NCBI GenBank assembly: GCA_023379005.1
Contig: JAMCTG010000005.1
Span: 496,001-560,000, forward strand
Length of the DNA stretch: 64,000 nucleotides
Origin: Candidatus Babelota bacterium
GTDB taxonomy: Bacteria > Babelota > Babeliae > Babelales > Babelaceae
Direction: 5' to 3'
The notes below the pieces were generated by a model. It did no database searches and was not told where the DNA came from. It saw only the letters and a program-made list of their open reading frames with translations. Position numbers and translations under genes: made by a program. Below are positions 42,979 through 50,936 of the stretch, in pieces. Numbering within the stretch: the stretch's first letter is position 1; the number at the start of each line of letters is the position of its first letter.

Positions 42979-43953
42979 GTGCAAATTAATAAATTTTTTT
43001 TTGTTTTAATCAATTTAATATTTTTCATAGCTATTGACTCTGGATCAAATGGACCTGTTCAAAAGCAAATAATGTATCCTACCCGAATACATGAAAAAGC
43101 AATGCTACCAGGAACAAGTAGTCGATTGGACAAATATAAAGCTATTGATCAATTTATATTAGAAATGAAAGATGCGGCACAAGAAAATTCAAAAATACCA
43201 TTTAAAGATAATTCTATTTTCAGAATCGTGACTTACAATGTTCATTACTGGAAAAATCCACATGATAACAAAACTACTATACTCGAAATGCTAGAAATTA
43301 TAAAAAACTTAAATCCAGATATAGTGATTTTGCAAGAAGTATCTCCTATTCCTGGATTTGGAATGATTGGGCACTTTGCACATAGCATTGCGATGAAATT
43401 ATTAGAAGAAAAGGTTAAAGTTCCAAATTTTGCATTTTGTAATACCCTTGGTCGTGGCCAATGGTTTGGCAATGTAATTGCTTCACGAACACCATTTGGT
43501 AATGTTGAAGCATTTGGATTTAAGGCTCAACTTGATTCGGAAGAAAACCGTTGCTATATAGTAGCTCACACTCAAATGCCAAACAATAAAGAATTAAATA
43601 TATATGGAACTCATTTAGAGGTTTCAGACAAGACAGGTGAATTCCGCGAAAAACAAATAAAGGAAATTTTTGATCATGCGGTGACCAAATTAAAAAATAA
43701 AAATTTTTTAATTGCTGCAGATTTTAATGCGACACGAGAAAGTAGCACAATCCAATTATTACAAAAGAATGGATTTAGGGATTGTTTTTCTTACTTAGGA
43801 TGGCAAAACCCAACGCTTACAAATTGGACAGGAAAAGAAATTGATTTTATTTTCTTATCACCAACTTGGAATCTTCCTTTAGCAGGTTGCTATGTATATT
43901 ATGATGCATCAAGTGACCACTTGCCGATCATTATGGATATCAAATTAGATTAA
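42979..43953 (+). CDS. Exported endonuclease/exonuclease/phosphatase-family enzyme
   Basis: 324 residues from a GTG start with GCGAGGT ahead. Signal peptide about 1-18 ('FFFVLINLIFFIAIDSG'). All EEP-fold active-site elements are seen in order: Asn in 'IVTYNVHYW', Glu in 'IVILQEVSP', His in 'IYGTHLEVS', Asp/Asn in 'LIAADFNATRES', Asp in 'EIDFIFLSP' and the Asp-His pair 'SSDHLPIIM'. The fold covers secreted DNases, sphingomyelinases, inositol phosphatases and others; which applies cannot be told here. Last gene of the six-gene operon, ten bases behind paralog 5. Confidence 0.9.
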   Translation: MQINKFFFVLINLIFFIAIDSGSNGPVQKQIMYPTRIHEKAMLPGTSSRLDKYKAIDQFILEMKDAAQENSKIPFKDNSIFRIVTYNVHYWKNPHDNKTTILEMLEIIKNLNPDIVILQEVSPIPGFGMIGHFAHSIAMKLLEEKVKVPNFAFCNTLGRGQWFGNVIASRTPFGNVEAFGFKAQLDSEENRCYIVAHTQMPNNKELNIYGTHLEVSDKTGEFREKQIKEIFDHAVTKLKNKNFLIAADFNATRESSTIQLLQKNGFRDCFSYLGWQNPTLTNWTGKEIDFIFLSPTWNLPLAGCYVYYDASSDHLPIIMDIKLD

Positions 43954-43967
43954 ATTAAATATAAAAT

Positions 43968-43992
43968 AGCCCGGGAACCTAAATCCCGGGCT
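43968..43992. terminator. Bidirectional terminator between the EEP gene and pal
   Basis: Perfect AGCCCGGGA/TCCCGGGCT stem with a seven-base loop, flanked by A-rich sequence on the left and TTTAATTTTT on the right, between convergent genes. Confidence 0.85.
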
Positions 43993-43999
43993 TTAATTT

Positions 44000-44605
44000 T
44001 TAAGCTATATGGTCGTATGCGTAGACTTCAACACGTCTATTTGGAGCTTGTTGCGCTCTATTTCCATGAGGAACAACTAACATTTCTGAACCACGACCTA
44101 CTGTTTTAATACATTTTTCGGAAACACCGTGTTTTACAAAATATTTCTTAATTTCTTCAGCACGTTTTTCGGAGAGCATCATGTTATATACAGCTGATCC
44201 TGCACTTTCGCATGCATGGCCTTCAACAACTACAGTTTTCCCCTTAGAAGCCATTTCTTTAGCTTTTTTCAAATCGTATTCAAGAACTGGCATTTGATCT
44301 GCTCTTATATCATATTGGTCAAATTCAAAATATGCTGTTTTCATACCTGAATTGGCATCTCGCTCTAAGGTAGAGCTATTGTCATTTGATGGCCTTACCA
44401 TTCCTGCTGATAAAGGGTTCATTTCTTCTTCTAATTCAAAAGTTGCAACGTTTTCATCGTAAATATCTTTGTCGGACATTGCTACTCTGGATTTTTCATG
44501 GCTAATATTTTTATTTGTAATTAAATTCTTATCCTCTTTCTTCTTAGTTCCACAACTAGAAAGAAGTAGGCAGACAGCAAAAGATGTAAGTATAGTGTTT
44601 TTCAT
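44000..44605 (-). CDS. pal: Peptidoglycan-associated lipoprotein (Pal/OmpA C-terminal domain)
   Basis: Outer-membrane lipoprotein that ties the membrane to peptidoglycan. Lipobox 'LLLSSC' at about 14-19, an unstructured linker to about 85, then an OmpA-like domain: 'YFEFDQYDIRADQMPVLEYD', 'VVVEGHACESAGSAVYNMML' and 'SEKRAEEIKKYFVKHGVSEK', 'GRGSEM', 'NRRVEVYAY'. The peptidoglycan-binding Asp/Arg positions appear kept. TolB and TolQRA are not in the window. ATG preceded by CGGGGAATATTT. Confidence 0.9.
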   Translation of the reverse strand: MKNTILTSFAVCLLLSSCGTKKKEDKNLITNKNISHEKSRVAMSDKDIYDENVATFELEEEMNPLSAGMVRPSNDNSSTLERDANSGMKTAYFEFDQYDIRADQMPVLEYDLKKAKEMASKGKTVVVEGHACESAGSAVYNMMLSEKRAEEIKKYFVKHGVSEKCIKTVGRGSEMLVVPHGNRAQQAPNRRVEVYAYDHIA

Positions 44606-44710
44606 GAAATATTCCCCGGTTTAAAGTTAACCTTTAGATGTAAATTGCAAGGAAAAAATATCATAAATTTGTTTTATTTTCCACTTTTTCCGTTATTTTC
44701 AAGTTTATGG

Positions 44711-44716
44711 TATAAT
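44711..44716 (+). promoter_or_regulatory. Extended -10 promoter of rng
   Basis: TATAAT preceded by TGG, an extended -10, about 46 bases before the rng ATG. The -35 region (TTCCGT at 44688-44693) is weak, which an extended -10 can compensate. Confidence 0.45.
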
Positions 44717-44761
44717 AGTAATTGGAGTAATAATAAAAAAATTTAGTTTTTTGGACACAAA

Positions 44762-46273
44762 ATGAAAAAAATTTTAATCAACGAAACACCGTGGCAAACG
44801 CGTGTTGCGATAACACGAGATGACCAGCTACAAAATATTTATTTTTGGGCGCATGCTTCCGAGAACTTAGAGCGTTCTTTTTTCAAAGGAATAATTACAA
44901 AAATATTACCTGGCATTCAAACAGCATTTGTAGATATAGGCAAAGAAAAATCCGGCTTTTTGCATATTTCTGAAATCGATCGTGAATTGGCGATTCATAA
45001 AATGCATTCATCCGGCCAAATTGATGAAGTAGAAGAAGATGAACATCCTCGTGAATCTATTTCTAAACATCAAATGGATATTAGTAAAATTCTAAGAGAA
45101 GGCGAACCGATTTTAGTTCAGGTTTCAAAAGAACCTGTTTATGAAAAAGGTGCAAAACTTACAACATGCTTTACTTTACCTGGCAGATTTATAGTTTTAA
45201 TGCCAAACATTCCGCGAATTGGAATCTCAAAAAAAATTGAAAATCTTGAAGAGCGTTCAAGGCTAAAAAGCTTGTTAAAAGAAAATTTGCCTGCTGGCAT
45301 GGGCGCAATTATAAGAACCACATCAGAAAATAAAAGTGATTCTGAAATCTTAAATGATTTAAAATATTTAGTAAATCAATGGCAAGAAATCTTAGAAAAG
45401 TTTGAAAAAGCAGCGCCTAAAGAAAAAGTTCATGAAGATTTAGATATTTCATTGCAGGCCGTACGCGACCACTTAGATGATGATGTTGAACTTGTAATTA
45501 CAGATAACAAAGAAAATCATAATTTAATTTATAAATTTGTTAAAACTATTGCTCCTGAATATATTTCTCGTGTCAGATTATATCAAGCAACACCAGAACT
45601 TTTTAAAAAACATCGTATTGATGAACAAATTGAACAAGCTTTGCAAAAAAAGGTTAATTTAAAATCTGGTGGATCTATTGTTATTGAATCGACAGAAGCG
45701 ATGACTGTCGTTGATGTTAATACTGGAAAATATACAGGACAGGCAAACTTAGAAGAAACAATTTTAAAAACAAATTTAGAAGCTGCTGAAGAAATAGTCA
45801 GACAATTAAGATTGAGAAATATTGGTGGTCTAATTGTTATTGATTTTATTGATATGTCACAAGGCAGTTCTCGTCAAAAGCTTTTCAAATTTTTAGAAAA
45901 AACTTTAAAAGAGAGAGACAAATTTCAATCAGTTGTATTACGTATAAGTGAATTTGGTCTTGTTCAAATGACAAGAAAAAGATCCGGAAAAACTTTAACT
46001 CGTCAATTGACTGAAACATGTCATATATGTCATGGACTTGGTCATGTTAAATCCATACAAGCTGAATCTTATGAAATTTTAAATAAATTAAAAGAAGATT
46101 TAGAAATAAAAAAGCTTAAAGGCGATGTTAGTTTAAACGTTCATCCTTCGATTTTTTATTATATTACAAATATCGAATACAATGCTATTTTATATCTTGA
46201 AAAAAGTTATAAATGCAAAATCACATTAACAAGCATCGACCAATGTGAAGTAGACGTTTTCAGCATCAATTGA
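44762..46273 (+). CDS. rng: Ribonuclease G (RNase E/G family)
   Basis: Single-strand-specific endoribonuclease for rRNA and mRNA processing. S1 domain 'GIITKILPGIQTAFVDIGKE' with 'SGFLHISE', the catalytic DNase I-like part with 'MTVVDVNTGKYTG' and 'GGLIVIDFIDM' (two Mg-binding Asp), and the Zn-link 'CHICHGLGH'. 503 residues, i.e. RNase G length without the RNase E scaffold tail. A 45-residue acidic insertion near 80-100 ('IDEVEEDEHPRESISKHQ') sits in the S1 region as in many Rng proteins. Confidence 0.95.
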   Translation: MKKILINETPWQTRVAITRDDQLQNIYFWAHASENLERSFFKGIITKILPGIQTAFVDIGKEKSGFLHISEIDRELAIHKMHSSGQIDEVEEDEHPRESISKHQMDISKILREGEPILVQVSKEPVYEKGAKLTTCFTLPGRFIVLMPNIPRIGISKKIENLEERSRLKSLLKENLPAGMGAIIRTTSENKSDSEILNDLKYLVNQWQEILEKFEKAAPKEKVHEDLDISLQAVRDHLDDDVELVITDNKENHNLIYKFVKTIAPEYISRVRLYQATPELFKKHRIDEQIEQALQKKVNLKSGGSIVIESTEAMTVVDVNTGKYTGQANLEETILKTNLEAAEEIVRQLRLRNIGGLIVIDFIDMSQGSSRQKLFKFLEKTLKERDKFQSVVLRISEFGLVQMTRKRSGKTLTRQLTETCHICHGLGHVKSIQAESYEILNKLKEDLEIKKLKGDVSLNVHPSIFYYITNIEYNAILYLEKSYKCKITLTSIDQCEVDVFSIN

Positions 46274-46295
46274 ACAACCCAGTTGAAAGGAACAC

Positions 46296-47723
46296 ATGGC
46301 TTACAAAGTAGATATTGGAATAGAAGTTCACGTCCAATTAACGACAAAATCAAAAATTTTTTGCACTTGTGCTAATGAAACTGCGCAAAAACCAAATACA
46401 AATATTTGCCAAATATGTTCAGGATATCCTGGAGTGTTGCCTGTTTTAAATGAAGAAGTTATCAATGATGCAATTAAAGCTGGGTTGGCAACAAATTCTG
46501 AAATTTCAGAAATATCAGAATTTTCTCGCAAACATTATTTTTACCCAGATTTGCCAAAAGGATATCAAATCACTCAAGGCAATAGGCCTACATGTCTAAA
46601 TGGATATGTTCCTATAAAATTAGAAGATGGTAGCACAAAAAAAATAAGATTAATTCGCATTCATATTGAAGAAGATGCTGGAAAAAACATTCATAGCTCT
46701 ACAAGTAATGAAAGCTTTGTGGATTTAAATAGAGCTGGCACGCCATTACTTGAAATAGTAACTCATCCTGATATTTCAAGTTCTTATGAAGCAAAAGCTT
46801 ATTTAAAAAAACTTCGCCAGATTGTTCAATATCTTGGAATTTGTTCAGGAAATATGGAAGAAGGTGCATTTCGCGCAGATACTAATATTTCTATAAGACC
46901 AATTGGTCAAGAAACATTAGGAACTAGGGTTGAATTAAAAAATATTAATTCATTTAAATTTATCGGCGATGCAATTGAATATGAAATTGATAGACAAACT
47001 TCATTAATTGAATCTGGCCAACGAATAATTCAAGAAACAAGACTTTGGGATACTAAAGATAAAAAATCTATATCAATGAGAAGCAAAGAAGAAGCTGCTG
47101 ATTACAGATATTTTGCAGAACCAGATTTACCATTGCTTAAAATTGATACTCAAAAAATTGAAAAAATTAAAAAAGAATTACCGGAACTTCCTGACCAAAA
47201 ATTGGAAAGACTCGTAAAAGAACATGGCTTAAAAGAAGCAGATGCAGAAATTTTAATCGATGATCTTGAACTGGGCAAATATTATGAAAAAGCAGCCCAA
47301 TTTACAAAAAGCAAACACTTAATTAATTGGATATTAAGAAATCTTTTAAGTTATCTAAAGTCCAGCAAAGAAACTTATAATGAAACAAATATTACGCCAC
47401 AAAAATTAGCGGAACTTGTTGATTTATTAGACACAGGGATTATAAATAATAGAGCTGCACAAGAAATTTTTGATGCTGTTGCTAAAACTGGAAAAAATCC
47501 TAAAGATCTGGTCACAGAACTTGGACTTGAACAAATTGGTTCAACACAAGAAATTGAAACTATAATTAAAGAAATTATTGTTAATTCTCCTAATCAAGTT
47601 GCTCAATATAAATCTGGACAAGAAAAATTATTTGGATTTTTTGTCGGCCAAGCAATGGCAAAAACTAAAGGCAAAGCAAATCCGCAAATTATAAATGATC
47701 TGTTAAAAAAATATTTAAAATAA
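46296..47723 (+). CDS. gatB: Aspartyl/glutamyl-tRNA amidotransferase subunit B
   Basis: Phosphorylates and amidates misacylated Glu-tRNA(Gln) and/or Asp-tRNA(Asn) together with GatA and GatC. 'DIGIEVHVQLTTKSKIFCTC', 'YPGVLPVLN', 'KHYFYPDLPKGYQITQ', 'EDAGKNIHS', 'DLNRAGTPLLEIVTHPD' and 'RADTNISI' are family signatures, and the C-terminal YqeY-like domain is present. 475 residues, normal. GatA and GatC are not adjacent. Confidence 0.97.
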   Translation: MAYKVDIGIEVHVQLTTKSKIFCTCANETAQKPNTNICQICSGYPGVLPVLNEEVINDAIKAGLATNSEISEISEFSRKHYFYPDLPKGYQITQGNRPTCLNGYVPIKLEDGSTKKIRLIRIHIEEDAGKNIHSSTSNESFVDLNRAGTPLLEIVTHPDISSSYEAKAYLKKLRQIVQYLGICSGNMEEGAFRADTNISIRPIGQETLGTRVELKNINSFKFIGDAIEYEIDRQTSLIESGQRIIQETRLWDTKDKKSISMRSKEEAADYRYFAEPDLPLLKIDTQKIEKIKKELPELPDQKLERLVKEHGLKEADAEILIDDLELGKYYEKAAQFTKSKHLINWILRNLLSYLKSSKETYNETNITPQKLAELVDLLDTGIINNRAAQEIFDAVAKTGKNPKDLVTELGLEQIGSTQEIETIIKEIIVNSPNQVAQYKSGQEKLFGFFVGQAMAKTKGKANPQIINDLLKKYLK

Positions 47724-47757
47724 TTTAGATACTTTTTTGATAATACTGAATAAATAA

Positions 47758-47817
47758 TTGAACTCCTGTTAAAATTATAGGATAATATTGCAAAACTATA
47801 ATCATATAACAGGAGTT
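47758..47817 (+). promoter_or_regulatory. Promoter overlapping a long hairpin before the ankyrin gene
   Basis: TTGAAC (47758-47763), 17 bases, GATAAT (47781-47786) form a fair promoter. The same stretch is an inverted repeat: AACTCCTGTTA (47761-47771) with TAACAGGAGTT (47807-47817), and inside it ATTATAG/CTATAAT. The right arm contains the AGGAG ribosome site of the downstream gene and is followed by TTTTC. It may act as the gatB terminator, or hide the ribosome site in read-through transcripts. Confidence 0.5.
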
Positions 47818-47823
47818 TTCTTT

Positions 47824-48387
47824 ATGAAAAAATCTTTAATTTTATCATCTCTTCTTTCTATTAATTTATTAGTTAATGCAAATATTCATGAAGCTATAAT
47901 GCAAGGCAACATGAATGAAGTAATGACATGTCTTGAAAGTTGTGACATTGAAGCAAGAAATAGTTTTGGTGAAACACCGCTGTGTACAGCCTGTAGATGT
48001 GGCAAAATAGAAATTATGGAAATGTTAATTTCTAAGGGTGCGCAAATTAATTCTCAAGATAATTATGGAATGTCGCCACTTCATCTTGCTCTGGGCCATT
48101 ATTGTGAAAGAATAGAAAATTCACAAAATGTTATTATGAAATTTCTTGATTATGCTCCAAATGTAAATGCAAAAGATAAAAGAGGCGAAACACCTTTACA
48201 TTTTGCAATTATGCATGAACTTGATGCTTGTGTGATTGAAAAAATGCTAAATATGGGAGCTGATATAACAGTACCAAATAGACATGGCAAAACAGCGTAT
48301 CGCATGGCTAAAGAAGAAAAAATGGAAGACATATTGCAAGTCTTCAAAAAATGTTGCATGATAACTGAAGAAGAAAATCACCAATAA
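47824..48387 (+). CDS. Exported ankyrin-repeat protein
   Basis: 187 residues from the ATG at 47824 (AGGAG ahead); an in-frame ATG at 47788 lies in the hairpin and is unlikely. Signal peptide about 1-20 ('LSSLLSINLLVNANIHEAI'). About four ankyrin repeats: 'NSFGETPLCTACRCGKIEIM', 'NYGMSPLHLALGHYCERIEN', 'KRGETPLHFAIMHELDACVI', 'RHGKTAYRMAKEEKMEDILQ'. Unlike the pair at 22.3-23.7 kb it has no F-box-like segment. Likely a protein-protein interaction factor outside the cytoplasm. Confidence 0.88.
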   Translation: MKKSLILSSLLSINLLVNANIHEAIMQGNMNEVMTCLESCDIEARNSFGETPLCTACRCGKIEIMEMLISKGAQINSQDNYGMSPLHLALGHYCERIENSQNVIMKFLDYAPNVNAKDKRGETPLHFAIMHELDACVIEKMLNMGADITVPNRHGKTAYRMAKEEKMEDILQVFKKCCMITEEENHQ

Positions 48388-48405
48388 ATTTTAAAATTTA
48401 TATAG

Positions 48406-48436
48406 GGGACAAGAAATTTCTTGTCCCTCTTTTTTT
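48406..48436 (+). terminator. Terminator after the ankyrin gene
   Basis: GGGACAAGAAATTTCTTGTCCC is a perfect 22-base palindrome split below as GGGACAAGAAA/TTTCTTGTCCC, followed by TC and eight Ts. Confidence 0.85.
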
Positions 48437-48489
48437 CTTAACATTTTTTTAATTTTTTAATCTTTAAAAAAAAGGGATGAGTAATTTTT

Positions 48490-49146
48490 ATGTTTTTTAG
48501 AATATTGTTTTTCTCAATTTTAGCTTTTGGTAATTTAACTTCTCATACAATGGAAAAAGAAAATTCATTATGGGTTACCAAAATGTCTGACGAATTAGAT
48601 GCTTGTATCTTAAGCCAGGGCAGAAGTAATAATGGATTCATTGATATTAATTTTAAAACAATTATTTTAAAAGCTTTAAAGGAAATCAAACAAAAATACC
48701 CACACTTAGAAAATATTCATACACTGGGAACATTTAAAACAACATCGTTCTACATAGAATTTCATAAAACTAATGAAAATATCATTAAGAAATTTTTGGA
48801 AACATTAAAACGTTACCCTTATCCTATAAGTGATATCATATATTTTAGTGAAATAAATAGCAGAATAAAATTAAAAATAATTTTTGAATGTCCAATGGAT
48901 GTAAAAGGTTTTTGTAAATCTATAAATAATGAAATACCACAAATTGCAGCACAAGTTATAAATTTTTCTTCCAATTTAAATGACAACATAATATTTACCA
49001 AAATTAATAAAAATCTTTGGTCATTTAAATTTAAAACAACAATTACAAAAGGTAATTATTGGATAAACAAAACATATTGTTATTATTATGATTTAAATGA
49101 TTTTTCTATTACTCAAGGCAAATGTTGCAGCAAAACAATCTCTTAA
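48490..49146 (+). CDS. Exported protein of unknown function
   Basis: 218 residues. Signal peptide about 1-20 ('ILFFSILAFGNLTSHTMEKE'). No recognised domain. The mature part alternates helices and strands ('TFKTTSFYIEFHKTNENIIK', 'INSRIKLKIIFECPMDV') and could be two ferredoxin-like halves. The next gene starts inside its last 25 bases, indicating coupling. Confidence 0.78.
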   Translation: MFFRILFFSILAFGNLTSHTMEKENSLWVTKMSDELDACILSQGRSNNGFIDINFKTIILKALKEIKQKYPHLENIHTLGTFKTTSFYIEFHKTNENIIKKFLETLKRYPYPISDIIYFSEINSRIKLKIIFECPMDVKGFCKSINNEIPQIAAQVINFSSNLNDNIIFTKINKNLWSFKFKTTITKGNYWINKTYCYYYDLNDFSITQGKCCSKTIS

Positions 49147-50405
49147 TAATAATCATTTTTTTTACAATAAATGTTTTTTCATTTCTGACACCTGATCAAG
49201 TTTTAATCTTGCACGACAATGTTAGTTCAGAATTGAAAAAATTTTCTATAATTCATGGTGCAATAGAATATGAATCAGGAGATTTAAAAAGACTTTATGA
49301 ACAAAAAAATTTTTTAGCTCAATTTTTGTTTCATTTAAGCAAAGGACAATTTTCAACAAGTGTCGCTAAAAATAATCCTGGATCATATTTTACGTATCAG
49401 GAAATAGGCAATCTCGTTTTAGCAATTGAGTTTAATGAGCTGGAAAAATATTTAGACATTCTTCATGCGTCTTTGTTAAAAAATGCTCAGCAAAAATTTC
49501 CTGATTATTTTAGAACAGCGAACAAAAGAGGAGTGTTTAAAAGACACTTTAAACAATTTAAAATTAATTTGAACGATGCAGTTGCAAGATTTGGAAAAAA
49601 TAAAATCTATGAATTATTATTTGCTTATTTATATTGTAAAGCTATTTCTTTGCAAGATGGAATTGAAAGCTACAAAATTCTAGATTCAAAGTTAAAACTG
49701 GGAAATGAAGAAGAAGTTTTTTATTTTGATGAACGGTATTACGAAAATTTGATTCTAAATTGTGATTGCCAAAATTTAGATATACAAGATCCAAAAATTT
49801 ATTTCATATTTCTTATTCAAAAAAATTATTGTGGAAAATTTCCAGCTCAGTTAATTCAACAATATTATGTTTTTGATGATACCGAAATACCAGATTGCCT
49901 AGAAGTTTCGCTCAGAGAATTTTGTAATAATTATCTTAGGAATGGCACCAAATTTAATCTGAAAAAATTGCCTAAAAACTTAAAATCTAAGCCGCTTGCA
50001 AATTTTTATGATGGCAATTATGGAGCATTGAATATAAGATCTCATAAGCATGGTTGTGCCTGGTTTGTTCTGCTATCTGGATTACCTAATATTGAATATG
50101 TTCGCAAAGAACAAAGAGATATGCGACCAACTAAAGCTAATGTTTTAAATTCTTTAAATTTTTTGTTTTCAATTAATGCAACAAATTTTGATGAACTTTG
50201 CCAAACAATTTCATCAGATAAAATGATTATCACTTACAAAGAAGAGAAAGAAGAAACACAGCAAGGAATTGCTGATGTCTTACTTTTTTTCTTTAAAGAT
50301 TTTTATAATTCTGAGCATCCAAAACAATTTTTATTCGTGTTGCATTTACTGCCTTATGAAAAAGTTTGGCACGCCTGGACTGAAATTAGGCCATCCATTT
50401 ATTAA
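49122..50405 (+). CDS. Exported protein of unknown function
   Basis: 427 residues. Signal peptide about 1-21 ('LLIIIIFFTINVFSFLTPDQ'). Unrecognised; the last third contains 'SHKHGCAWFVLLSGLPNIEY' (a Cys and two His) and ends 'VWHAWTEIRPSIY'. The Cys in the 'GCAWF' context with a later 'HAW' could be a papain-like Cys/His pair, as in peptidases or deubiquitinases; I regard this as a guess. Overlaps the Nudix gene by 20 bases at the 3' end. Confidence 0.78.
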   Translation: MLQQNNLLIIIIFFTINVFSFLTPDQVLILHDNVSSELKKFSIIHGAIEYESGDLKRLYEQKNFLAQFLFHLSKGQFSTSVAKNNPGSYFTYQEIGNLVLAIEFNELEKYLDILHASLLKNAQQKFPDYFRTANKRGVFKRHFKQFKINLNDAVARFGKNKIYELLFAYLYCKAISLQDGIESYKILDSKLKLGNEEEVFYFDERYYENLILNCDCQNLDIQDPKIYFIFLIQKNYCGKFPAQLIQQYYVFDDTEIPDCLEVSLREFCNNYLRNGTKFNLKKLPKNLKSKPLANFYDGNYGALNIRSHKHGCAWFVLLSGLPNIEYVRKEQRDMRPTKANVLNSLNFLFSINATNFDELCQTISSDKMIITYKEEKEETQQGIADVLLFFFKDFYNSEHPKQFLFVLHLLPYEKVWHAWTEIRPSIY

Positions 50406-50922
50406 ACATGCGAACCACAGATTCTTCTCGAGTTGGCAATTCAGTTCTATTTTTAGTTATCCATTTCAAAGCTTTTGATTCATTATTCTGAATTATTTCA
50501 TCGTCACCAACAACTTGAAGTAAAAATCTAACATCATAATGATAATGAGCTTTTTCTTTTTTATTTTCAGGAATTAAATGAATATCGATATCAAATATTT
50601 TATCAGATATTGGTTTAATATTCATAATTCCGGATTCTTCTTGGGCTTCTTTAACAGCAACTGCTAATGTATCAGGATCGCCATCACAATGGCCTCCAAG
50701 CTGAAACCATTTATCAAGTTTTGCATGATGCATCAATAATGCCTTTGAACTATCTTTATTTAATAACCAGCATGAAGCAGTTATATGCCCGACTTCTAAT
50801 GATCGTTCAAAACAATTTGAATATTTTTCTATAAAATCCAACATTCGACTTTTATATTCAATTTCATCAGGAGAAGCCGGATGATAATTATATAATAGTT
50901 TAATCAATTTTGATCTATGCAA
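50386..50922 (-). CDS. Nudix hydrolase with altered box
   Basis: 178 residues, cytoplasmic. The Nudix region is 'GGHCDGDPDTLAVAVKEAQEESGI'-like (near 76-99; given here by position): Gly, the EExG core 'KEAQEESGI' and preceding 'KWFQLGGHCDGD' are clear. The first box Glu is Ala and the Arg of REUxEE is Lys. The EExxE-like metal ligands are largely kept, so hydrolysis of a nucleoside diphosphate-linked substrate is possible. Neighbour of aspS, 14 bases after its start side; substrate unknown. Confidence 0.85.
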   Translation of the reverse strand: MHRSKLIKLLYNYHPASPDEIEYKSRMLDFIEKYSNCFERSLEVGHITASCWLLNKDSSKALLMHHAKLDKWFQLGGHCDGDPDTLAVAVKEAQEESGIMNIKPISDKIFDIDIHLIPENKKEKAHYHYDVRFLLQVVGDDEIIQNNESKALKWITKNRTELPTREESVVRMFNKWMA

Positions 50923-50936
50923 ATTGCTCCAAATTT

